Both the position numbers and the translations under genes were made by a program. Source: Acorus gramineus (taxonomy: Eukaryota; Streptophyta; Magnoliopsida; Acorales; Acoraceae). Taken from it: 64,000 bases of DNA. The notes under the pieces were generated by a model. That model made no database searches and had not been told where the DNA came from. It worked only from the letters and a program-made list of their open reading frames with translations. Shown here piece by piece: positions 36,842 through 49,352 of the stretch (its first letter is position 1; every line of letters starts with the position of its first letter). Location: contig CM060855.1 in the NCBI GenBank assembly GCA_030737835.1, positions 9,584,128-9,648,127 on the forward strand, given 5' to 3'.

Positions 36842-37360
36842 GGGAAAATTCCAAACAACCCCCCTTAAACTACTTGAAATCTATATAATTTCCTGATTTT
36901 TTCTGAAGTTTATATAATTACCTAAAAACACTTATGTAAATCTAAATAACCCTCTGACTTAAACTTTCATTGACAAATGAAAAATATTATATGAATATTT
37001 CGTTTGGTTAACCACAGTGGAATGCATTATGTCAAAACCTTCTACAATATATTTACGCAAAATCATATATAAATGATTATTTTATCCATCTTAATATATT
37101 ATAAAACTCTATTTTGATGGGTAAAATTGTTATTTACAAACGATTTTTTGTATTTTTAACACTTTGTAGGCAATTTTTGATATATTTTATTTTTAGCTAA
37201 GGTTAACCAAACAAAATATTCACGTAATATTTTTCAACAGTCAACGAAAATTTAACTCAATGGATTATTTAAATTAGTATACGTGTTTTTAGAGGGTTAC
37301 ATGGATTCAACGGTTATATGAATTTTGAATAGTTTAGAAGGAGTTATATAGCTTTTTCCC
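36842..37360. mobile_element. Mutator-type MITE with perfect 9-bp TSD
   Basis: 519 bp flanked by tttatttta on both sides (36833-36841 and 37361-37369, perfect). The ends begin GGGAAAA and form long inverted repeats of roughly 175 bp that reach nearly to the centre (both arms contain gtttggttaacc). A 9-bp duplication plus long inverted repeats is the pattern of Mutator-like elements. No transposase. Confidence 0.85.
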
Positions 37361-38241
37361 TTTATTTTAATATACAATTACTAGTATTAACTGCCATATG
37401 GTGTATATCTCTACATCTAAAAATAAAAAATAAAAAAAGAAAATTGTTACACGTTATCTTATACATAATCAATTTTACGGTTCTCACAATATTGATTTTA
37501 TAAGGTATATAATACTTTGTCTAATAACTTTATGAAAAAGTTAACATATGTACCTTAATGATTGGATATATTCCCTGACACACAAAAAAAAATGGAGAAA
37601 AAAAAAAAGGACATAGTTAGGAAAATGAGATGAAATTGGACTTGCAGATTGAAGAGAACCTGTCACAAGAACAATCCATTAATTAAAGGAAAAGCAAAAA
37701 TTCATATCACAGCCCGATATCGTCTAATCTCGAGATTTTTTTTTTTTTTTTTAAAGGTCCATCTAATCACATGCAAACACATATGAAAATTCACATAGCT
37801 CATTCTATCAATTTAGTTAACCACAAATTAACAAATATTTAATCTCACATTGAAAGTTATTGTTTTCCATATAAAAACATATAACTCTTCTCTTTCTCTA
37901 ATCATCTGCAAACATATATAAAGATCCAAATTGCTCATTCTATCAGTTAAGTTAATCACAAGTTAACAAACATTAACTTTCGACACATTTAATTTCACAT
38001 TGAAAGTTAATGTTTCCCCAATTTTTTGGAAGCATTATGGCTGTAGATAAGCCCATGTCAGCGTCTTTTTTTTTACATCCTTTTATTTTCATGTATATAT
38101 TTATTGTGGTATGATTATTTTTTTGGTTGGGATGAAGAATATCACAAATTTTATTAACCGGAAAAAGGTTGAAGAAGGTGAATGAGAAATGTTGAAGAAT
38201 GTGGGTTATATGCTGGGAGGGATAAAATCATAATTCTTAAA

Positions 38242-38527
38242 GGCTAGTTTGACAAGAGATTAATGTTTTGAGGATACATTGTTTTAATTTTAAGGAATAA
38301 AAAGTTCATTAATTTTGTTCATGTTAATATTTGTTAAAATTGAGATAAATGCTATCCCATCCTTTAAGTTGAACAAAAATCCTCATTTTCATTTTAAAAT
38401 TGGGACAATTGTCCGCAGTTTCTTCTGATTATTTTTTATACCAAATGCGGATAAGCTATCCTCCTATTTTCACGTATCTCTATAATTACCCCTTATCCCA
38501 CCACTCATCACCTTGCCAAACCAACCC
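38242..38527 (+). mobile_element. MITE, GGCTAGTTTGGCAAG family, solo copy
   Basis: Starts ggctagtttgacaag and ends cttgccaaaccaaccc; the interior (ttttgaggata, attgtccgcagtt, aattaccccttatccc) is the same as in the cluster at 49082-49880. Target duplication not resolved. Confidence 0.7.
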
Positions 38528-38711
38528 AAGAGATTTTTTGAATTATTCGTAGAATGTAGGGAGTTAATAAAAAAAAGAACTTTTCGAATTTGGGTTTAAG
38601 TAATGGAATTAGAAGAATATTTTAAATTTGTCAACATTTTTAATTCAAGGGATTATTTGAATTTTCATATTTGTTTGGAGGGGGTTATATGGGCTTTCAA
38701 AAAAGTAAAAA

Positions 38712-38968
38712 AATTTAGTGCTATGCACACAGTTTTATCCTAGACCCAATTCCAGTCCCATATATGTCAATAGAAAACTATCAAAGCATATATTTATCTT
38801 AAGAAGGCATATGCTTTGATAATTTTTTTCTCATCTTCTATAAATGCATCTATGCAATTCATTATAGCATATGTTCTATTTTTTAAATAAAAATATGTAC
38901 ATCATTAGATGAGGTATATTATTTTAAAAAAATTTAAAACACTTGTAAACTAGATTTAGGGTTGAAAA
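38712..38968 (-). repeat. MITE-like dispersed repeat, copy (family with 46693-46985)
   Basis: Reverse-orientation copy of 46693-46985: shared words on the minus strand include acctcatctaatga, aatgaattgcat and atgcatttatag. Ends are weakly inverted. Confidence 0.6.
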
Positions 38969-39046
38969 ATAGACTGGATGGAACATTTTCCCAAAAAATT
39001 ATATGGATATTGAACTATTTGCAAGGGGTTAAAGGAAAGGGCACCG

Positions 39047-39300
39047 TTACACTCAGTTTTTTTAACAACCCAAAATAGAGTCCTATATACTTTGTTACAA
39101 ATTCAGTGGAGCATACACCTCGTTAAATTTTTTCTTACACTTATTAAAAATTGATTTATTTAACTCAAAATAAAACGATATATACTTTTATTAAAACATA
39201 TACCTTATTAAATAATGTTTATTACTTTTTTTTAAAATAATAACATATATTTTGTGAGTTTTAATCGGTAAAAATGATAAGAGTCTCCAAAAATGTTAAG
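39047..39300. repeat. MITE-like AT-rich dispersed repeat, copy
   Basis: Starts gttacactcag and resembles 2371-2650 and 60590-60850 (shared cttattaaaaattgattt and ttttattaaaacatatacc). No target duplication resolved. Confidence 0.5.
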
Positions 39301-39715
39301 CCAAGCTCTTAATTAAATGGGCTATAGTCTATAGGATCCGCCCACCCCCTTATTAAATGGGTTTCAAAAAGCCAGTGAAATCCCGATCTCTAAGAAAAAG
39401 GCCCAAAAGAGATAACCCGGCCCATTCAAAACAGTCTTCGGTGAAACCAAAATCCATTAGAAAATCCATTAGAAAACAACTTTGTCGCACTAAATCCATT
39501 TTATATTCTAAACTACAGTTTTATATACATCATTAATTTTCTCCACTCACTGTATTAAAATATATATTTCATTAAAAAATTTCACATTTTTTAAAAATGA
39601 TATCATTCAATTCATTTGAGTAGTACTTTACGTTTCATAAAAGTATATTACATATATGATTTTTTTTTAAAAAAATGTGTAGTCTGCATTTTGAACTGTA
39701 AAATGAACTTAGTAT

Positions 39716-39925
39716 AACATTACACCCGGTCCATTTTCTGTCTCAAATGCAGTCTGCATTTTTTATTTGTTTTAAAATAGTATATTTCATTTAATGAAAT
39801 ATATATTTTCATGAAAGATGAAATATATATATTATATATATATAACAAATTGAATAATATCATAAATAGAAAATGTAAAAAATTTTAAGAGACGTATAAC
39901 CATTACATTGAGTGCCGGGGGAGAA
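39716..39925. repeat. MITE-like dispersed repeat, truncated copy
   Basis: Starts attacacccggtcc and has the body words atagtatatttcat and aaatagaaaatgtaaaaaat, weakly matching 46693-46985. Confidence 0.4.
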
Positions 39926-40312
39926 TGGGAATATGAGACTTAGCGCTCAAATCCAAATGCATACTATTATAAAAAGTTAACATTTTTATATATATATTTT
40001 TTAAAAATAGAAAAACTTAATGAACGTGTAGTGAACTAATAGAGTAGAACAATATATACTCCACTACTAGAACGTATAATGGATTAGGGGATGGTCTCCA
40101 TACTGCAGACAGGGCAACAAACAATACTTGCAGAAACAATCCAAACCTAATGGAAACAGCATCAGCGCTTCAAACAAGACAGAAACAATGATCACTGAAA
40201 CATAATTAATTAATTAATATCTATAGAGTCATCATATTGAACTCATCGTTGCACCCAAGAACAAACCGTGTTTGTCGGCCGTGACACAACCAAAGACACC
40301 ATGAAATTTCCC

Positions 40313-40320
40313 TTTATATA
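40313..40320 (+). promoter_or_regulatory. TATA box candidate for CASP-like gene
   Basis: TTTATATA about 65 bp before the ATG at 40383, at a suitable distance for a short leader starting near 40345. Confidence 0.4.
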
Positions 40321-40382
40321 ACTCACATTGTTACGCAAAAGATTTCTGAAATTCTAGTCCTACATTGCTCATATAGATAGAG

Positions 40383-41145
40383 ATGTCTTCAAAGACATTA
40401 GGGATTACATCCCTCTTTCTAAGGCTTCTCACAGTGATACTTGTTGCAACATCCATATTCATCATCCTGACCAATAAAATCAAATTCAGCGACGGTGAGA
40501 ATGTCAGTTTCAAGGATGTCATCGGAGGATATCGGTAAGTCCAAACAAAATTATAAACATTTCCTGAGATGAGATTCAACCAATGTTGCATCATAAGCCT
40601 CACACAGGTTAAACACGTGATATCGGTCACTTATTGAAGACTGAAAAAAACCATTATCTTAATTTTGGCAGGTACGTGCTCGCGACAAGCATCTTCGGGG
40701 CCCTTTACAATCTCCTACTTATACCCCTTGACATTCACTATGCGTGTACAGGAAAATGTATTGTACGAAGCGAATACATGCTAGATTTCATCATGTACTC
40801 CGACATGGTAACCACAAGCCCAGAGAACTTGTGTTCATTACTCTTTAAATGATGGTTTTATCAACATATGTGTTGGATTCTTTTGATTAGGTCATAACAG
40901 TCTTGTTGGCTACCGGAGTTGGCGCCGGATTCGCAGTCTCAATCGACATGAAGAGGCTCGTCCACGATATTCCGGCGAATGCGGTCACCGCCGAGATGGT
41001 GTCGAAGCTTGATAAGTTCTTCAAAAGGGGGAAAATCTCAACAGGGCTCATGTTCCTCGGATTACTTTGCACTGTGGTCATATCTGTTGTTTCCAACATT
41101 ATTAGGACTAAGAGCAGAGAAAGAAGGATGAGATCGTTTGGATAA
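40383..41145 (+). CDS. CASPL: CASP-like four-transmembrane protein (CASPL, group 4D-like)
   Basis: Three exons, 180 aa: 40383-40534, 40672-40807 and 40891-41145, with GT-AG borders and phases 2 and 0. Four hydrophobic segments: about residues 11-31 (contains the conserved Arg of TM1, R14), 52-72 (after the family word GGYRYVLA), 97-114 (ending next to a conserved Asp, D115) and 150-170. The N and C termini are short and basic at the end (KSRERRMRSF). CASP-like proteins (DUF588/MARVEL-related) are plasma-membrane scaffolds; CASPs build the Casparian strip domain, while most CASPLs have unknown roles. Length and N-terminus look closest to CASPL4D, without certainty. A Mutator-type MITE begins 162 bp after the stop. 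Confidence 0.92.
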
Positions 41146-41307
41146 GATAGTTCGGTAGTTACTCCATCTATATATCATTGTTTTTTCATTATATATTGTC
41201 ATCCGCCATTGAATGCTGGTCCATGCAACTGCAATTATGGTATACACTCTACATATTCCAATAATAATATTTCTAATTTTCTCTTTTTAAGGGAATAATA
41301 AATTATA

Positions 41308-42134
41308 GGGTTAAAGACATCTAAATCCTTACAAACATGAGAAAACCTATATAAGTTCTTACTAAAATTAGAACAGACGTACGGGTATCTGAAAACTCAG
41401 AAAAACTCAATTATCATCCCGGAGTTAAATTTTCATCCAAACTTAACGGAATATTCTTAGAATATTCCATCTCATATAATTGTGTAGACATTAAAGTCCT
41501 TATAAACAGTCATAAAGACAAATTAGTACCTGCAAATGACAAATTGCTCCTGAAAGACTTTTACATTAAATTGTATACACATTACAGTCTCTATAAACAA
41601 TCATAAAGACAAATTAGTCCATGCAAAAGACAATATTGCCCCTGAGAGATTTTTACATTTAATTTGATAGACATTATAGTCTTTATAAATAATCAGAAAG
41701 ACAAATTGGTCCCTGTAAAAGACAAAATTATCTCTGAAGGATTTTTACATTTAATTGTGTAGACATTGCAGTCTTTATTTAACCATAAATTTGTCCATGT
41801 AAAAGATAAGATTCTTGTCAATTTTGTCTTTTGCATGGACTAATTTGTCTTTATGATTATTTATAGAGACTGCAATGTGTATACAATTTAATGTAAAAAT
41901 CTTTCAGGTGCAATTTTGTCTTTTACAGAGACTAATTTGTCTTTATGACTATTTATAATGACTTCAATGCCTACACAATTATATGTAATATTCCGTTAAG
42001 TTTGAATGAAAATTTAACTCAGTGATGATAATTGAGTTTTTTTGAGTTTTCAGGAACTCATACGTTTGTCCCAATTTTAACAGGGACTTATATGGGTTTT
42101 TTCATGTTTGTTGGAATTTAGATGTCTTTAACCC
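41308..42134. mobile_element. Mutator-type MITE with perfect 9-bp TSD and internal repeats
   Basis: 827 bp flanked by taaattata on both sides (41299-41307 and 42135-42143, perfect). Ends are identical for about 20 bases (GGGTTAAAGACATCTAAAT) and the inverted similarity continues for some 350 bp on each side. The left arm contains about four ~90-bp subrepeats beginning near 41484, 41572, 41661 and 41755 (words tagacatt, agtct, ataaagacaaatt); the right arm has about two and a half in reverse. No transposase. Confidence 0.88.
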
Positions 42135-42143
42135 TAAATTATA

Positions 42144-43387
42144 TATATTAGTAACACTAATGAAGAATAAATAGAATGCTAGAAATAGCCTGAAAATTCA
42201 CATGAAGAAATCAATTCTGAAACAATTATATATACATAAAAATATGCATATGAATGCACTTATATATGCACATCACAAAATACATGCAGAATTTGGCTAG
42301 CTGGAGTTGGCTCTTTGTTTGGTCTGATCCTTGCATTCAATTGAGAATGTTATCCCGGGCGGGCTTATACAAGGTTGAGTTGTAACTGGATCAAAATCTT
42401 CTATATTGAAAATATTCTAAAGAATCTTTACATAGGCCAATGAGTGCTATATATATATAAATATCCAAAAAACAAAAAAAAAAAAGTGCGCACATATGGT
42501 TAGTTTTTATTTTCCGTTAGTCCAGTTTGATTTAACAAGTGATCGAGGACTTTCAAAAGATCTTATAACTACTTTGCATTGCATTTAAACTTCAGGGGTC
42601 AGATAAGATCCAATAAAGGTAGTGTTATTGAACTTATATAAAAAATAAGTTAAATTAAAGAAATTTAAAACCACATAACATATAAAAATCTGTTTAATTT
42701 ATAATTAAGTTGATAGATTTTGCTTATAGATGTGTGTGGGGTGCGTATATTTGTATGAAGGGGGTAGAGAAGGACCTGCATGAGCGTGTCCAAGTCTAAT
42801 AAGGGACAAAAGTGACTTCTAAATTAAAGCTTGTCAAATTAAATTAATCTGGTATGTCCTAACTACAACCACCCTTTCATGGTTGGTCATTCTAGAAATC
42901 CTTCCAAACAAATAAGCTACTAATTTAAGCTTTCACACTTCCATACATTGCCCCGAACTTGTAGAACATGCATCTCTTTTTCCCCATTGAAAATTGAAGG
43001 CATCCCTTTCAAGTGTGAATTCCATTCTTTAAACCCTAACTGCTTCCATTGTTAGTTAGCCAAGCAAGAAAAGGCCACATTTTTTTGACTAGATTTTTCG
43101 ATACTAAAATCGCCTCCATCCGAGGTCTCCGGCGATCACCATAGAATCCATGAAAGAAGAAGAATCTCCTAAGTAGAATTAAATCAAACATACATTAAAG
43201 GATTATTGAAATTAATCATGCTTATAGCAAGTCACCTTAACCAACGTTTAGATAAGTCCAATTTGTACTTGTAACATTATTTTTATATTGCAATGCAAAT
43301 TGCATGATCTCATATGTAATAAATCACTCTCTCTATGGCCATCTATATATATAATTAGCCATTTTAAGATCATCTTAGTCAAGAGAG
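42144..43387. other. Intergenic and MS1-like upstream region
   Basis: No gene recognised. CTATATATATA at 43343-43353, 35-45 bp before the MS1-like ATG, is a possible TATA box, although it would leave a very short leader. Confidence 0.4.
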
Positions 43388-45405
43388 ATGCATAACAATG
43401 TTGGGTGTTGCAAGAAGAGGAAGAGAGGGGAGAGGGTCTTCAAGTTCAAGAGCTTCGGCCACCCTGGCCACCCTGCCGCCGACTTTGACCGACCATTCCA
43501 CCAGAACATTCGAGCTCTCCTCGAATTCGGACACCCGGAGCCGAGCCTCCTAGGCGGATGCCTCCCTTGTTGGTCTTTCCAACTAGAAATCCATGGCAAT
43601 CCACCTGTGATTATCTACTTATACGTTGTCGAAGAACAGATCAAATCGTCTTCTTGCCGTCACTGCCACCACTGTAGACACATTGGTACCCTCTGCCTAG
43701 CTCGCTTTGAACCTTCAAAGACTCTACACACACAATTCTGAACTTGTTTTATGTTCTGCTGTGTATATATATAGGTTGGGGTCACCATATGATCTGCAAT
43801 GAGAGGTTTCACTTTGTCTTGCCTTCTCAGAAGACAATCCCAGCTTTGCTAGTCGATCCCATCTTCGATTGCGATCGGAGACGTAATTCGAAAGCATCAC
43901 CTGCTGGACTGGATTTCCTGGACCACGACGCCCACCTAATGCATGGCGTCATGCACTCGAACGGCTTCGGGCATTTGTTGCGGGCAAATGGCATCGAAGG
44001 TGGCTCCGAATTCATTTCGGGGCATCGGATTATGGACTTGTGGGATCGCCTTTGCACCGGACTAAAAGCAAGGTAGGCAGTCCCATCAGTTCTGACAGTT
44101 CCTGTGATAATTTTAGACGCTTCCATGTCAGTCTTTCATCGAAGATTGACGGAGACACTTATTACTTATTGGTTTGATAGGAAGGTGAGCTTAACTGATG
44201 TTGCGAAGAAGGCATCCATGGAACTCAGACTGGTCCATGGCATCGCCTATGGTGAGCCATGGTTTGGACGCTGGGGCTACAAATTCGGTCGCGGGAGCTA
44301 CGGCGTCACCCTCCAGAGCTACCAAAAGTCAATCAAGGCGGTCCGAGACCTCCCGTTGAGCCTCCTCGGGCACAACAACAACCTCCGCCGCGCGGACCTC
44401 TCGCAGACACCGATCATCATCTCAAAATACCAAACCATCACCGCCCACCCGATGCACAACCTCGCGCAACTCTTCCGGTGCATGCTCGAACTCAAGCACC
44501 GCCTCCCGCCTGACCCGATCAAGTTCATGGACTACCACGCGATCTCCACCGAGCCAGCGTGCCGCTGGTCTCCCAAACGCGTAGAAATGGCGGCGCGGGT
44601 CATCGTCGAATCGCTGAAGAAGGCGCGGTTCAAGTGGGTGTCCAGGCAAGAAGTCCGCGACGCCGCGCGCATCTACATCGGCGACACGGGTCTCCTCGAT
44701 TTCGTGCTCAAGTCCCTCGGCGACCACGTCGTGGGGAATCACATGGTCCGCCGCACCGTCAACCCGGCAACGAAGGTTCTCGAGTACTGCCTGGAGAACG
44801 TCGCGGCGGACGCGCGCGCGCACCCCTGCAGCGCGCGCGCGGCGACGTTTGGGTTCAAGTTCACGCGCGCGCAGCTCGCGAAGGACATCGCGCACGTGTA
44901 CAACCGCGCGTTGTGCGAGCCGGGCATCGCCGCCGCCGTGCAAGCCATCCTCGACACGAAGCGCCTCGTGAAGGACTTCCAGCGTGAGCCGCGCGAGGGG
45001 CACGTTAAGGCGGTTTGCGTGGTTTTGTTCGGCGATCGAAAGCAGGCGATGTCGCCCGATGAGGTGGTGGTGGCAGGGGAGGCGGAGAGGCGGTTGGGGG
45101 AATTGTATTGGGGGTTGAGGGGGTTCGTGGCGGAGATGGTGGAGGAGACGGCGGAAGGAGTGGTTGTGGAGGGGAGGGCGGCGGCGGACGAGGCGGAGAT
45201 GGTGGAAGGTGGGGACGATGAGCGGTACGTGGAGTGCGCGTGCGGGGCGAGGGGGGACGACGGGGAGCGGATGATCGGTTGCGATGTTTGCGACGTGTGG
45301 CAGCACACGCGGTGCGTCGGTATGTCGGCCGGGGAGGATGTCCCGCGCATGTTTCTTTGCGCGCGATGCGAGCGGCATTTGTTTGCGTTCCCTTCTGTTA
45401 TGTAA
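43388..45405 (+). CDS. MS1: PHD-finger transcriptional regulator of the MALE STERILITY 1 (MS1/PTC1) family
   Basis: Three exons, 606 aa: 43388-43685, 43775-44072 and 44181-45405; GT-AG borders, phases 1 and 2. The N-terminus has the basic word KKRKRGERVFKFKSFG (nuclear signal-like), then WSFQLEIHGNPP, WGHHMICNERFHFVLPS, MHSNGFGHLLRANGIEGGSE and MDLWDRLCTGLKAR, all typical of MS1. Exon 3 carries GEPWFGRWGYKFGRGSYGVT, RWSPKRVEMAARVIVESLKK and SRQEVRDAARIYIGDTGLLD, and ends in a Cys4-His-Cys3 PHD finger with C551, C553, C566, C569, H574, C577, C592 and C595. MS1 in Arabidopsis (672 aa) and PTC1 in rice act in the tapetum, controlling pollen-wall and tapetal-death genes. This copy is about 65 aa shorter, in the variable region before the finger. 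Exon 3 is extremely GC- and CpG-rich. All key residues are present and the frame is open, so I expect it to be functional. Confidence 0.95.
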
Positions 45406-46692
45406 TTAATGACGGCTCAAGAAATTTTTATAAATAGAGTTATTTAAAAAAATAAATTTTTAAATTTTTTAAAAAATGACTCTAGTTATGTATTTATAAA
45501 AAACATAAATTTTTTAAAAAAAAATAGAACAACAACTTACATTAACAAAAAAATAAATCATCAAAGAAAAAAGATGAATGATTTTCATTATATAAATTTT
45601 TATAATTGTCCTCGACGAATTCATATTTTGAAACTGTCACACCGTAGTTTCAATATCAACATTATCGAATATGCATTTTTCAATATAAGTGACCAAACAA
45701 TCATTCATCCACTGATTATCTATTTTATTACGCAATCGGTGGACTGGTGAGGTCACTGATGAATTGGGTTATCAAGATTTAAAAGAATGACAGTAATAGT
45801 ACTAGTTGTTTTTTTTTTTTGTTTTAATTATGATGAGGTCAATTGAACTCACCACATATATAATGTGGTGCCGCCCCAGTCTGATGTTTTTATACGTTTT
45901 GGCTTGCTAGAGCTGGTGCGGAATAGGGATGCTGAATAAGGGTCGTTTGCGTTCGGTATTTTATTTATGGAACAGTAGTCCCGGTTTGTGATTTTGAATT
46001 CAACGGCTACTTAAGAAAGATAATCGGATTCGGATCCCAATTGGTTATCTTGCCGGATCTGTATAGTTACCCCGAGATTGAAACTCTCGAGGCCCGTCCG
46101 ACTAAGGTGGCCCATGGGCTACTTCGCTCTTCATGCATCACACATTAAGGCACTAATACTCTTGGTCCTTATCGCGGTCATTAACCGAACATATACTTCA
46201 TGGAAAAAAAATGTAAAAGATATGCATTTAGTTTGTTCGAGTATATAAATAATTTTATTGAATGTATGTATTTTAATAGTCAGTCATATACTTTTTAAAA
46301 AATTCAAAATAGATCAAGACTGTAGAAGTGACTACAGGAATATTTGTCCATAACATTTTTCATCGCAATATCATACAAATTTATAGCTCCTCTAATCTAT
46401 GGAGCCATAAATAAATGAACACTTTATTGTTATATCATATTAGTATTAGTGATCATATTTCATATACATGTTTTTCACACAACCATATCATATACAAGAA
46501 AAATGATTGACAAGTCCCATTTTGTGAGTCTCTTGTAAGCTCCATGACATGGCATAGATTGAATTATCCAAAATACCCCTTAAATATGTTTGTTGATGTT
46601 CACTGTAATTAATGGGGCAGTTAAGAAAATGGGACGGTAATTAATTTCTAGAACCACGCGCCTGGGCATTCAAATTTGTTTTTTTTTTCCTT
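45406..46692. other. MS1-like 3' flank and intergenic
   Basis: The first ~150 bp are AT-rich 3' flank. A less AT-rich block at 45870-46190 (with ccccgagattgaaactctcg and gtggcccatgggctact) is unlike its surroundings and may be an old retroposon, but I cannot place it. No gene recognised. Confidence 0.35.
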
Positions 46693-46985
46693 TTTTGAAT
46701 GGATAATTTTACATCCAGTCTCATTTTCAATCTCAATTCCCGTTTAGATGTGTTTCGAATTTTTTAAAAATAGTATACCTCATCTAATGAGGTATATGCT
46801 TTTATGAAAAATGAAGTATATACTCCAATGAATTGCATGGATGCATTTATAGAAAATGTAAAAAAATTCTTTTAAAGCATATGCTTTGTTAACGTGAGCA
46901 TATACGTCGATAGAAATCTATCGACGCATATAGGGCTAAAATTGGGGATGGAAATGGATCTGGGTGTAACAACGCCCTTTTTGAA
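46693..46985 (+). repeat. MITE-like dispersed repeat, full copy
   Basis: Ends are inverted (left ttacatccagtctcatttt; right ggaaatggatctgggtgtaa) and the same family occurs in reverse at 38712-38968 and in part at 39716-39925, about 57196-57310 and 57690-57830. Contains a smaller palindrome at 46912-46927 (tcgatagaaatctatcga). Confidence 0.65.
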
Positions 46986-49081
46986 TTTCAACATTTGAAT
47001 CGTCCATTCATTTTTGTGGAAATTTTTTTTTGTTTAAGCTATTCACAATTTTTTCTAATAGTTAGTTACATTTGCTGAAGAGTTAATCTCAATCGGTTAC
47101 ATTTCAATCGACTCTTAATATGATCTTAGTAGAACTATGAGTCATATTATTCCATTTTTAGTCTTTTTATGTTTATCTGATTTTTATTGATTACAACAGT
47201 ACATTAGTATTATTTGTTATTTTTTGCATTTGAATGTAGGAATACAGTGGACTCAGTTACATTTCAAATGAAGTTACCTTCAGCATAACAGTAACATGAA
47301 ACAAACTGTAAATACATTTTTAATTTAAAAAATACATATAAAGAAATTTACATTAACATAATATAATTACTATGAAGAGATGCTACCTACATTGTGCATA
47401 TTAGTAAAAAAAAAAAACATATAATGATAAAGAAACATAAATCATAACATGCATACATACAAAAATTACATTGAATGAAAGTTGATTACATTCTTAAAAA
47501 AGTTACATTCAGCAATACAATGCAATAGTTAGTTATATTTGCTGATCACTTATATATACCATTATCAACTTACAGTTAGGTATATTTCATATATGGTTAC
47601 ATTGCGCATAGCAGTGATATTAAGTAAAATGAAAAATACATATAACTGAAATCTGGTTACATTCATCTATTTGTTAGCTACATTTTTATAACAAAATAGA
47701 AACATAATTTGATCATACATTTCAATTTTCTGAAAAAAAAAAGTTAGTTATTTTTTGTAACTTGTCGAAAAAAAAACCCTAGAAAAAAAAATCATTTCTA
47801 TGTAACTATAAGATTTTAAAAAATAACATAGAGATTTTCTGAAATACCAAAAAAAGAGTTGCATACCCATTTTTTTTGCTATTGTTAAAACCTCCGAAAG
47901 AGCACTTTTTTTTCAAATCGATTCTGCAAAAAAGTATTAGGTTTTCTTCATCATTTTAGACAAAAAGGAGTTTCTTTTTTGCTATGATTTCGATTTACAT
48001 TTGAGTATTTGGAAACACTAAATTTTTTTGAATGAGTTTAAATCGCCGAGAGGACGGATGTGAGTGGGGGAAAAATGGAAAAAAGGGTAATGGCGGAATG
48101 GAGGAGTGGGTTTTAATTAAATGTATTTTAGTATTTAGTTTTTTTGCTCTTTTGTAAAAAGTAACAACACAACCAATTACATTTTGATAACTCAAAGAGC
48201 CTGTGAGAGGGGTCTATATGTTGAGGCCTGTGTAACAAATCTCGTATAAGAAGGAAGGTACATGTGATGCAAATCTTTCTTTAAATATATAATAATGAAT
48301 AATATCAACATAGTATAATATATTATGAAACATCATCAATCCAAAAAGGTATCAATGTAGAGGGAGGGGGGCTGGGTATAACAAAGTAGCAAACCCTTGA
48401 AAAGCACCTAGAAAAGTTTAATCAAATGGTAGGTCCAGGGCAAAAGGAGAGCTCACAAAACCTCATCATGTTAGTGACACCAACGTGGGCTGTTTTTTTG
48501 TTTTCCCCAACTTTCTTTAGAGAAAAAATTGATGAGAGATTCGATGTTTTTGATTTGGTTGAATAGTTTATGTGTGGTGAAGACAACTTTTTATGATTTA
48601 TGGGATAGGCTTCACATGGTTGGGGTTTTTGATTTCTTATTGTTATTTATTATCCTTGGGTGACTTTCGGATAAAGTCTTGAAGAAAAAGGAAGAACTTT
48701 TTTCACTTTACAAAAATGAAGCTAATTTTTTAATAGAATGTCTTCCAACCTCCATGAATGATTAGACTTTTTTTCTCCTTTTGAAATGTTTTTTTTGGCT
48801 TTTGCATAAGCATATAAAATAATGATGTCAACTCCATTAGCTTGGGAATTAAGTTACCCATGCGTACGTATGAGTGTAGAAACAACTTACGTAATGTTTG
48901 GAACATGTTTTGAAAATTCTATTTTTTGTAGAAATTATACTATAAATCTAAACTCGTTTCAAATGCCTCCATGATTTCAAAAATATTTTTATAAAAATAA
49001 TTAGTCATTTATGGTATTTTACTATTTTACATAATTTTAGCATTTAAAGTTTTATTATTATACTTTAATTAATTCTTTTTA
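46986..49081. other. Intergenic; recurrent GTTACATT words
   Basis: No gene. Between about 47040 and 47720 the word gttacatt or a one-base variant recurs roughly ten times at irregular spacing in both flanks of AT-rich DNA, without a clean tandem unit. Confidence 0.4.
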
Positions 49082-49352
49082 GCTAGTTTGGTGAGGGGTT
49101 AAGATCTTAAGAATAAGTTGTTCTAAATTTATCATTATTTGTATTTTATCAAAATTGAGATAAAAAATAAAAAAATGTTACTTTAGCATTTAGGTGGAAC
49201 AAAATATTTTCATTTTTATTTCAAAATTAAAACAACTATCCATATTTTATTCTGATTATTTTTTATACCAAACGAGATAAGTTGTCCTCGCCCCCATTTA
49301 ACCCCACAATTACCCATTACCCTATCATTTATCTCATTGTAAAACCAGCTGG
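49082..49352 (+). mobile_element. MITE, GGCTAGTTTGGCAAG family, cluster copy 1
   Basis: Starts gctagtttggtgagg and ends gtaaaaccagctgg; the interior matches the solo copy at 38242. Directly abuts the next copy. Confidence 0.65.

Noticed and set aside
41484-42000. CRISPR-like or microsatellite array from the regular ~90-bp repeats
   Set aside because: Repeats are diverged, have no unique spacers, and are contained inside a MITE with a perfect 9-bp target duplication in a plant genome.
44422-45378. 318-aa minus-strand open frame
   Set aside because: Antisense shadow of GC-rich MS1 exon 3, which has an intact PHD finger and correct splice phases on the plus strand.
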